13,204 nucleotides of DNA. Origin: DASUFF01 sp036274695. Its GTDB lineage: Bacteria; UBA10199; JACPAL01; GCA-016699445. Location of the stretch: contig DASUFF010000128.1 of the NCBI GenBank assembly GCA_036274695.1, positions 1 through 13,204 of the forward strand, in the 5' to 3' direction. The translations under genes were made by a program, and so were the position numbers. This document shows positions 1 to 5,784 of the stretch, piece by piece. Numbering within the stretch: position 1 is the first letter of the stretch; every line of letters begins with the position of its first letter. The notes under the pieces are model-generated. The model was given only the letters and a program-made list of their open reading frames with translations, was not told the origin of the DNA and did no database searches.

Positions 1-159
1 CTCGAAACCCGAATCGGCGGCGACGCCGGCGATCCCATCGTCGTGCGCGAGCCCAAGTCCGAGCAGACCAAACGCTTCCGCGAGTTGGCGAAGGCGGTGG
101 CGGCGCATCAGAGCGTTCAGAATTTCTCGAAGGATCTGGAACTGCCGTCCCTGCAGTGA
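1..159 (+). CDS. mrp: Mrp/NBP35-family Fe-S cluster carrier ATPase, C-terminal fragment
   Basis: This is the 3' end of a gene that begins left of the window: frame 1 is open from base 1 to a TGA at 157-159, giving 52 residues. The peptide has the pattern of the Mrp/ApbC C-terminus: a G-G-D-A-G-D-P-I-V segment (residues 7-15), an R-E-P-K-S-E stretch, then an amphipathic helix K-R-F-R-E-L-A-K-A-V-A. In this family the protein is a cytosolic P-loop ATPase that carries iron-sulfur clusters to apoproteins. The Walker motifs and the CxxC motif would lie in the missing part. The gene is on the opposite strand from the biosynthetic block and has no visible link to it. The assignment rests on a short tail, so it is moderately confident. 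Confidence 0.72.
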   Translation, partial: LETRIGGDAGDPIVVREPKSEQTKRFRELAKAVAAHQSVQNFSKDLELPSLQ

Positions 160-275
160 TCGGAACGGGGGACCCCGGTTCGTTAATGCCTTCTAACATC
201 CTCGAAGGCGCAGCTCGATAACTAATTAATATTATTATACTTTTTAGTGGCATTGTCGTTGCTATTGGTAAGGGG
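160..275. promoter_or_regulatory. AT-rich intergenic spacer with a possible promoter
   Basis: The spacer separates the Mrp tail from the 276 gene. Near its left end (about 161-181) a GAAC-GGGG arm faces a CCCC-G-GTTC arm with a bulged G and a very small loop. It could form a hairpin but has no T-tract, so it is a poor terminator candidate. From about 217 to 246 the sequence becomes strongly AT-rich, unlike everything around it, and contains TATTAT (230-235, 233-238) and TATACT (236-241), which resemble a sigma-70 -10 box. No convincing -35 box lies 16-18 bp upstream. A promoter for the 276 gene is an inference from composition and position. Confidence 0.35.
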
Positions 276-1052
276 ATGCGCCCCCTCCACGTCACGACGT
301 CCCTTGCGACTCCTCGCGAGGCCGAGACGCGCCTTCCGCCGGATCATCACCTGACGATCCCGGCCCCGGTCGATCGCCGCGATTCCGTCGATGCCGTTTC
401 CGGGGCCGGGCTTCGTTCTTCCGATATCGCCGTCTTTTTCTCCGATCAGGGTGCACGGGCCAAGGACATCACCGAGCGTTCGGCCTCGTTGTCTTCGGAA
501 GGTGATATACCGGAGCTCCTCCACACGGAAAGCGGCTCCGCAATGGACGATTTGTCGCGGCAGATCGGCGATTACATCGGCGAGATGAAACGGACGCACC
601 CGGAGATGTTCCAAAACTCCGGCGGATCGGACGTGCTCGGCGATTGGATGACGGGCGAGATGACCCGTGAGACGGAGGAAGAGAAGAAAAAATTTCTGGA
701 ACTTCTGGCGCTGGCGAAAGATCCGAGCAGCGTCATCCTGGCCATCACCAAAAAGCACGCCGACGAATCCTTGCAGAAGGTGGGCAAGCTGATGGCGGCT
801 TATAAAGAAAAAACGGAATCTTTGGATCACCTCCAGGCCGAGATGGATCTGAAACAGGTCCACGGAGACTTGAGCCAGGCCGACTTGGCGCGGTTCAACA
901 TGAAGTTCGGCACGACCCAGAGCGACACGATGAACCTCTTCCAGGTCGTGCAGAAGGAAATGAACAACTACGAGCGCGTGATGGACGGCGGCCAGTCGAT
1001 GTACAAGGCGGACAATGCCGACGAAACGATGATTCAGAACATGAGGGGATAG
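276..1052 (+). CDS. Hypothetical soluble, helix-rich protein
   Basis: A 258-residue protein I do not recognise. It has no signal peptide and no membrane segment. Residues 1-85 are Ser/Thr/Asp/Pro-rich and look unstructured. From Met90 on it is highly charged and predicted helical: D-D-L-S-R-Q-I-G-D-Y-I-G-E-M, then an E-E-E-K-K-K-rich helix (about 130-150), a Lys/Glu/Leu helix (about 160-195) and a C-terminal helix containing N-L-F-Q-V-V-Q-K-E-M-N-N-Y-E. The flexible N-terminus plus amphipathic helices resembles secreted helical substrates such as type III filament or translocator proteins, but no secretion gene is in view, so this is speculation. ATG 276 is preceded directly by AAGGGG with no spacer, an odd ribosome-binding site. 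No ATG, GTG or TTG lies upstream before the in-frame stop at 219-221, and Met90 (543) is the next ATG. It ends 4 bp from the opposing methyltransferase. Confidence 0.62.
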   Translation: MRPLHVTTSLATPREAETRLPPDHHLTIPAPVDRRDSVDAVSGAGLRSSDIAVFFSDQGARAKDITERSASLSSEGDIPELLHTESGSAMDDLSRQIGDYIGEMKRTHPEMFQNSGGSDVLGDWMTGEMTRETEEEKKKFLELLALAKDPSSVILAITKKHADESLQKVGKLMAAYKEKTESLDHLQAEMDLKQVHGDLSQADLARFNMKFGTTQSDTMNLFQVVQKEMNNYERVMDGGQSMYKADNADETMIQNMRG

Positions 1053-1056
1053 CGAC

Positions 1057-2079
1057 TTACGAGACCGTGCCCTCGATGAGGCTGACGGGCGACGCGGTCG
1101 GGACGATCGCCGTCGTCTTGAATCCGGCCTGCGTCAGAAGGTTGCGATACTCGGATTCGGTGCGTTCGACGCCGCCGATCAGCATCATCTCCAAATCCAC
1201 CATTTTTCCGAAAGAAGGCTCGTTGCCGGGCGGGATGATCATTTCGATGGTCAGAAGCTTGGCGCCCGGGGACATCGCGCGTTTGATGTTTTGCAGGATG
1301 GCCAGCGCTTCCTTGTCGTTGAAGTCGTGGAGGATGTGCTTCAAGAGATAGAGATCGCCCCCCGTCGGCACCGTCTGGAAAAAACTCCCGCCGACGATGT
1401 CGATGCGGCCGATCAAGCCTTCTTTCTCGATCGCCTCCTTCGCGGTGTCGACGACGTGCGGCATATCGAAGAGGACGCCGCCCGCCTGCTTGTTTTGTTG
1501 GAGGAGGGGACGGAGCAGGCTCCCGTTGCCGCCGGCGACGTCGACGATCTTTTTCGCCTTCGAAAAATCGTAGGCCGCCAAAATGGCGCCGATCTCCGAG
1601 GAGGAAATGCTGGCCATCGCGTGGTTGAACAGTCCGGCGACCTCCGGACGTTGCGAAAACCACTCGAACGGGCGGATGCCGTGGACGTGATCGAACGCGG
1701 GTTTTCCCGTCTGCGCGCCGTAGAGCAGGTCTCCCCAAATCTTCCAGTGCCAGTCCGATCCCATCATCGTGGCCCACGCGCGCATCGATTGCGGCGAGTC
1801 GGTTCTCAAGCATTCCGCCATGGGCGTGAGGCCGAACGTCCCATGCGACGTCTCGGCGAAGACGCCGAAACTGGCTAGGAGGCGCAGGATGCGTTTCAGC
1901 GACGCCGGGTCCGATTTGCTCGCCCGGCCCAAATCGTCGCAGCTTTTCGGTCCGTCCTTCATCAGGTCCGCGACGCCCAACGCGGCGGCCACGTACAGCG
2001 CCTGAGTGATCCACACGCCCGTGGTGAGTTGCAGCAGGGCGATTTGAGGGGGCAGTTCGGGGGATTTCGGGTTAGGCAT
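1057..2079 (-). CDS. SAM-dependent O-methyltransferase (plant/actinobacterial small-molecule type)
   Basis: A 340-residue protein of the O-methyltransferase class with an N-terminal dimerisation domain and a C-terminal Rossmann SAM-binding domain, the fold of acetylserotonin, hydroxyneurosporene and polyketide O-methyltransferases. Residues 10-105 form the winged-helix dimerisation region (L-A-S-F-G-V-F-A-E-T, then L-T-P-M-A-E-C-L). The SAM motif is V-D-V-A-G-G-N-G-S at 179-187. His251 in L-L-K-H-I-L-H-D-F-N-D is the expected general base, and E-M-I-I-P-P-G at 279-285 is the typical following strand. Length matches the family. The start is supported by AGGAGG at 2086-2091, 6 nt upstream of ATG. 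It follows the FAD monooxygenase by 40 bp and probably shares its transcript, suggesting methylation of a hydroxyl installed by that enzyme. The substrate cannot be read from sequence. Confidence 0.88.
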   Translation of the reverse strand: MPNPKSPELPPQIALLQLTTGVWITQALYVAAALGVADLMKDGPKSCDDLGRASKSDPASLKRILRLLASFGVFAETSHGTFGLTPMAECLRTDSPQSMRAWATMMGSDWHWKIWGDLLYGAQTGKPAFDHVHGIRPFEWFSQRPEVAGLFNHAMASISSSEIGAILAAYDFSKAKKIVDVAGGNGSLLRPLLQQNKQAGGVLFDMPHVVDTAKEAIEKEGLIGRIDIVGGSFFQTVPTGGDLYLLKHILHDFNDKEALAILQNIKRAMSPGAKLLTIEMIIPPGNEPSFGKMVDLEMMLIGGVERTESEYRNLLTQAGFKTTAIVPTASPVSLIEGTVS

Positions 2080-2119
2080 GATGTTCCTCCTCGCGTACCT
2101 GTTTTTCGGAACGGACGAA

Positions 2120-3502
2120 TCAGCAAACGGCCCGATCGGCGCCCGGCGGGGGCACTTTGGATCTCAGAACGTGCCAAACGAACTGGGGCTGAAAGATCGC
2201 GGAGGCCGGCTTGATCATCGTCATCACTTGCAGAAAGCGGCGATGAACGTGCGGATCGCAAGATCCCAGCTCATGAATTTTTCGGAAATACCGGTTGAGC
2301 AATTTGGCCTTGAGGGACGTCTCTTCGGCCGCGGCATACCGGAAATCCTCGCTGGCCGCGATCATCCAGGCGGTTTCGACGGCCTTATGAGACATTTTCC
2401 GGAAACGCTGCACCATATCGTCCAGGTTCCAAACGCCCTTGCGGTGCCGATCGAGGCAGTTCTCCAGAAGAGAGACGGCCAGTGCGCTCGTAGTCATTCC
2501 CTGGCCGTAAATCGGATTGAAGCTGCACAAGGCGTCTCCCAGGACGATCAATCCCGCCGGAAATCTGGTGAGATCCTCGTAATGGTGCCGAAGATCGAAA
2601 GGAAATTTGTGAGTCGCTATGGAAGTCAACGGCTCCGCATTTTTTATCGCATCGTACAAAGCGGTCGTCGAGAGATTGCGGGCGAATTCGAGATAACCTT
2701 CGTCGCTGCTGGGAGGATGGTCGCCGACCCAGCCGACCAGGGTCACCATCCATCGGTTTCCTTCGACCGGAAAGATGCAGCCCAGCCTTTTTTCGCCCGG
2801 AGGCGTGGGGTAGACCAGCAGCACCTTCCATCCGGTGGGTTCGGCGGGTCTTCGGTAGACGCGCGTGGCGTAGCCTACGTTCACCTTGATGACGGACTCG
2901 CGCGGTTTTTGATAGCCCAGCTCTTCCAGCCATAGCGGAGTCCGGGAGCCGCGGCCGCCCGCGTCGACGATGAGGTCCGCCGTCCAATCCTCGTTTCCGT
3001 CCCTGCGGATTGCCACGCCGGTGACGCGGCTTTGGTCCGGCGTCGTCAGGAAACGAAGAACTTCGCATCGATCTGTCACGTTGATATTTGGGATGTCCGC
3101 GAGCCTTTTGCGGATGTGCCAGTCGAGAAAGGGGCGGCTGAGCGTGTACATGCCGACGCCGCTGTCGAATTTCATCTTGTCCCGGCCGAAGTAGCGCCAG
3201 GACATGTCGTTAGCGAGGTCGACGAACTCGGCTCCTTCCCGTCTCAGCGTTTGAAAGAGGCCGGGAAAGAGCCTTTCCATGATCTGGTCGCCCTTGGCCA
3301 GTATGCTGTGCACATGACGCCCTTGCGGCACCCCCTTGCGCGCATCCGGCCCGTCGGGCAGCTCGTCCCGGTCGATCACCGTGACGCGCTCGAAGTGGTC
3401 GGAGAGCACGCGCGCGGATAAAAGCCCCGCCATGCTGGCTCCGATAACGATCGCGTGTCGCCCGCCCGAAGCCGTTCGAGGCGCGTCCTGATCCTGTGGC
3501 AT
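2120..3502 (-). CDS. FAD-dependent monooxygenase/epoxidase-like oxidoreductase
   Basis: A 460-residue flavoprotein of the UbiH/PheA-type group. The N-terminal dinucleotide-binding motif is A-I-V-I-G-A-S-M-A-G-L-L-S-A-R (17-31), followed by V-I-D-R-D at the strand that holds the ADP ribose. A D-L-I-V-D-A-G-G-R-G-S motif (176-186) matches the second FAD/NADPH motif. G-D-A-L-C-S-F-N-P-I-Y-G-Q-G-M (322-336) is the third FAD-binding motif. This family hydroxylates or epoxidises small molecules with NAD(P)H and O2. No signal peptide is visible, so it is cytosolic. I chose ATG 3502, which has a GGGGGG tract 8 nt upstream; an in-frame TTG at 3538 would add 12 residues but has no ribosome-binding site. 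With the O-methyltransferase 40 bp downstream it forms a hydroxylate-then-methylate pair. The substrate is unknown. Confidence 0.88.
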   Translation of the reverse strand: MPQDQDAPRTASGGRHAIVIGASMAGLLSARVLSDHFERVTVIDRDELPDGPDARKGVPQGRHVHSILAKGDQIMERLFPGLFQTLRREGAEFVDLANDMSWRYFGRDKMKFDSGVGMYTLSRPFLDWHIRKRLADIPNINVTDRCEVLRFLTTPDQSRVTGVAIRRDGNEDWTADLIVDAGGRGSRTPLWLEELGYQKPRESVIKVNVGYATRVYRRPAEPTGWKVLLVYPTPPGEKRLGCIFPVEGNRWMVTLVGWVGDHPPSSDEGYLEFARNLSTTALYDAIKNAEPLTSIATHKFPFDLRHHYEDLTRFPAGLIVLGDALCSFNPIYGQGMTTSALAVSLLENCLDRHRKGVWNLDDMVQRFRKMSHKAVETAWMIAASEDFRYAAAEETSLKAKLLNRYFRKIHELGSCDPHVHRRFLQVMTMIKPASAIFQPQFVWHVLRSKVPPPGADRAVC

Positions 3503-3664
3503 GGAGTCGACCCCCCGAGTGAAAGGAAATGGTAACAAAATCGGGAGGTGCCTACACTAATTTTTCGTCAAAAATAGGCGGTAAAACGGCGCCCATCGCG
3601 ATTTGGATGAAAATCCGCCATGGGTAAAATCGGCGCCGGAAATTCTCTTTGGCAATTTCCTGAA
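3503..3664. promoter_or_regulatory. 162-bp intergenic region with a short inverted repeat
   Basis: This spacer lies between the SRPBCC-like gene (ends 3665) and the monooxygenase (starts 3502) and is the largest gap in the minus-strand run. It is more AT-rich than the flanking genes. It holds a perfect 7-bp inverted repeat (3638-3660) and an adjacent 8-bp palindrome CGGCGCCG (3631-3638). A minus-strand TTGACG (3566-3571) looks like a -35 box, but no matching -10 box stands 16-18 bp downstream. A separate promoter for the monooxygenase-methyltransferase pair is plausible from spacing alone. No ORF in the gap looks coding. Confidence 0.35.
3638..3660. repeat. Perfect 7-bp inverted repeat, 9-nt loop
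   Basis: GGAAATT (3638-3644) is the exact reverse complement of AATTTCC (3654-3660), separated by 9 nt. On the minus strand it begins 4 bp after the stop codon of the SRPBCC-like gene. The stem is AT-rich and no T-run follows in the direction of transcription, so it is a weak terminator candidate. It could equally be an operator half-site pair for a dimeric regulator or an mRNA-end stabilising hairpin. The symmetry is directly visible; the role is a guess. Confidence 0.4.
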
Positions 3665-4663
3665 TCAGTAAATTTTTCGGACGTTGAACCGAACGGGCGT
3701 CGGGGCGGGGGATCGATAAAGTTCCAGACCGAGGGGGTCTTTGTCGCTTTTGGCCGTCCACTTGTTGCTAAGGGTTCGATTATAGAGAGATTGGAAAAGG
3801 CGGTCCAACTCGTTGGTGTTGTCCCCCGGGACAAACAGAATGATGACGCTGGCCAGAAAGGGGAGATCCGCCGGTTGAACGTTCAAGTGATAAGCGCAAA
3901 TCGAACGGTCGGACCTTTCGGGGGAAGGGAGAAGAGTGAACGAGCTGTTGTTCATCTTCATCTCTTTCAATCCGAGTTTTTTCGTGTCTTCGGCCGAAGC
4001 CTTTTGGTCGCCCCTAAGATTCCACTCCATTTGGAGCGCTCCGCCGTTGATCTGGCGATAGTCGACGGAGAAACGGCCATGGAAAAGAGGCCTTGAAGTC
4101 TGAAAGCGGCTGAGGATGTTTTCGAGATGAAGGCTTCTGTGGGTTCTGAAGCGTCTGCGCATGGCCAGTGGATCGCCGGCGTCCGGATCTTCGCTTTTGA
4201 ACATCATGACTCGCGGCATCCAGTCTTGAAGGCCGTTCACGTCCAGCAAGGTATCGAAGACTTGGTCGGGGGTCGCCGGCAATTCGCATAGACCGTAAAC
4301 GCAGGGAATTTTTTCTCCCGCGACGTTTTGTGTCCAAGCCAGGACACTTCCGCTTTTAAGGAACTCGCTAAATGAGCTGTGGCGGGCCACTTGAGCGATG
4401 GCAGCCGCATCGGTGGGTGCTCTGTGGCCGGGAAACAAAGTTTGCGCGAGAGTTTGAGCGTTCGGCGTCCCCTCCTTCGAGAGAGAGCTTCCTCCGGATA
4501 TCGATTCACCGTTCCAGGCGAAGACGCCATGCCGCATCTCCATCGGGTCCATCATATGGAACTGATCCATGCCGCCGTGGACGCCGAATTCGGCGGTGCC
4601 CATATGGATGGCGGACTCGGTGTGAAGCATGGATGAGAAGGGGCTGACGCCTGGAATGAACAT
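3665..4663 (-). CDS. SRPBCC/START-like lipid- or polyketide-binding family protein
   Basis: A 332-residue protein. Residues about 115-310 carry the signature of the SRPBCC (START/polyketide cyclase-like) fold: a strand L-C-E-L-P-A-T-P (125-132), the helix P-D-Q-V-F-D-T-L-L-D-V-N-G-L-Q-D-W-M-P (132-150), alternating beta strands, and a long final helix (about 281-297: D-N-T-N-E-L-D-R-L-F-Q-S-L-Y). Such domains bind hydrophobic ligands, and some cyclise or aromatise polyketides. The N-terminal ~115 residues are not part of the fold; residues 12-45 are rich in Met and His. There is no clear signal peptide. ATG 4663 is supported by AGGAG at 4671-4675, 7 nt upstream. It lies 86 bp after the solute-binding gene on the same strand. 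Ligand binding or cyclase activity is inference from the fold and the monooxygenase/methyltransferase neighbours. Confidence 0.68.
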   Translation of the reverse strand: MFIPGVSPFSSMLHTESAIHMGTAEFGVHGGMDQFHMMDPMEMRHGVFAWNGESISGGSSLSKEGTPNAQTLAQTLFPGHRAPTDAAAIAQVARHSSFSEFLKSGSVLAWTQNVAGEKIPCVYGLCELPATPDQVFDTLLDVNGLQDWMPRVMMFKSEDPDAGDPLAMRRRFRTHRSLHLENILSRFQTSRPLFHGRFSVDYRQINGGALQMEWNLRGDQKASAEDTKKLGLKEMKMNNSSFTLLPSPERSDRSICAYHLNVQPADLPFLASVIILFVPGDNTNELDRLFQSLYNRTLSNKWTAKSDKDPLGLELYRSPAPTPVRFNVRKIY

Positions 4664-4749
4664 GTATGATCTCCTGTTGAAACAAAAATTGCGACGACAA
4701 TCGGCGCACTTTTATCACGGCGCTCTTCGAGGGATAAGTAGAAAAGTTG
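4664..4749. other. 86-bp intergenic gap, no clear signal
   Basis: The gap lies between the solute-binding protein gene and the SRPBCC-like gene. Apart from the AGGAG ribosome-binding site at 4671-4675 I see no strong terminator hairpin and no paired -35/-10 boxes. It is where tight gene overlap ends and looser spacing begins, so a transcript boundary or internal promoter is possible but not shown. Confidence 0.3.
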
Positions 4750-5784
4750 CTAGAGGAAAATTTTTTGGAAGCGGATTTCCCAGTCTTTTTGGCACCGAAG
4801 CTTGAGCGATTCGGGAAGGTGGAGCACTCCCTTCCCGTCATCCGGCGACTGAGGGAGCTCCGGATGACCGCGATAGACGGTCGGAAGGGCCGCTTGCGGA
4901 TGAAGCGGCAGGGTTCCCAGACGCTCGCACCAGGCCTCTTGAGTGTTCCGCGATAGAGCAAATTGGATGAAATGTTTCGCCCAATAAGCGCTGTTTTCGG
5001 GAAGATTTTTTGGGACCCAAAGAGCGTCGATGGTATCGGGAATTCCCTCTCGCGGCGCCGTCCAAGAAATATCTAAGCCCTCATTTTTAAAAGTAATTGC
5101 ATTGGTTAAGGCGCGGAAGCACAAATCCAATTTTTCCCGGCGGATTTGCTCGCCCATGCCGATGCTGTAATCGAGTTGTCCAACCTGATTTTTAAGTTGG
5201 CTAAAAATTTTCCAGCACGGCTCCATGTTGTCGGGAATGTCGTCCAGCGATCCGCCGCCTAATTTTTGAGCGATAGGATAAAAACCACTCCCACCTGGAT
5301 AGAGAGCGACCTTTTCTTTGAATCGCGGCTCGAACAGGACCTGCCACGACTCCGGTTTATCCTTGCCGAAAAGTTTTGTGCGATAGGCCAAAACGTAGTG
5401 GACGACGTAGGGCTGGACGAACGGCCAGCGGGTGCCGAAGCCCTCGGGGCGCGATCTTGGATGCAAGGCCTCCAAGGCCGAAATCATTCCTTCCGGGCTG
5501 TTTTCATCGAGAGGATCGGTCCAGTCCCGCTGGGCGGCATCGAGCGCTGGGACGGCGTTGCACCAGACGACGTCGACGGGAGGGCGCTCGCCGGCCTCGA
5601 GGGCGTTCGTGAGTTTCGCGGGAAGTTTGAGGCCGATGTTGATCTCATGATGGACGGGAATTCCGGTCAGGGCGGTGAACGGGTTGGACACCGCCTCGAG
5701 AAGGGCTTCTCCCCAGCCGCCGGCCCACGACATTACCGTCAGCCGGTCCGGTTTTTTCGGCTCAGGACGCGTGCTGAAGCTCAA
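4750..5784 (-). CDS. PotD-like extracellular solute-binding family protein lacking a signal peptide
   Basis: A 344-residue protein with the periplasmic-binding fold of ABC importers of the spermidine/putrescine/Fe3+ group. It opens with R-L-T-V-M-S-W-A-G-G-W (14-24), the usual first strand and ligand-loop region. It continues with P-P-V-D-V-V-W-C-N (68-76), a Y-V-V-H-Y-V-L-A-Y-R hinge (126-135), P-E-S-W-Q-V-L-F-E-P-R-F-K-E-K-V-A (144-160), and A-Y-W-A-K-H-F-I-Q-F-A-L-S (267-279), all typical of the family. The mature-like fold begins at residue 14: only a charged 13-residue leader precedes it, so there is no Sec, Tat or lipoprotein signal. The start is TTG at 5784, inside the luxC-like gene, supported by GAGGAA at 5789-5794; the next ATG (5733) would also give no signal. 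It overlaps the reductase by 23 bp. No permease or ATPase gene is nearby. It may be a cytosolic binding protein or an enzyme built on this fold. Confidence 0.8.
   Translation of the reverse strand: MSFSTRPEPKKPDRLTVMSWAGGWGEALLEAVSNPFTALTGIPVHHEINIGLKLPAKLTNALEAGERPPVDVVWCNAVPALDAAQRDWTDPLDENSPEGMISALEALHPRSRPEGFGTRWPFVQPYVVHYVLAYRTKLFGKDKPESWQVLFEPRFKEKVALYPGGSGFYPIAQKLGGGSLDDIPDNMEPCWKIFSQLKNQVGQLDYSIGMGEQIRREKLDLCFRALTNAITFKNEGLDISWTAPREGIPDTIDALWVPKNLPENSAYWAKHFIQFALSRNTQEAWCERLGTLPLHPQAALPTVYRGHPELPQSPDDGKGVLHLPESLKLRCQKDWEIRFQKIFL

Noticed and set aside
161..181. GC-rich imperfect hairpin after the Mrp tail as a rho-independent terminator
   Set aside because: The loop would be only about 2 nt, one arm has a bulge and no T-tract follows.
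519..545. Shared L-H-T-E-S-x-x-x-M string in the 276 protein and near the N-terminus of the SRPBCC-like protein
   Set aside because: Only a few residues match and the surrounding sequence is unrelated; most likely chance.
3549..3571. Minus-strand TTGACG as a sigma-70 promoter for the monooxygenase
   Set aside because: No recognisable -10 box occurs 16-18 bp downstream; kept only as a remark on the intergenic entry.
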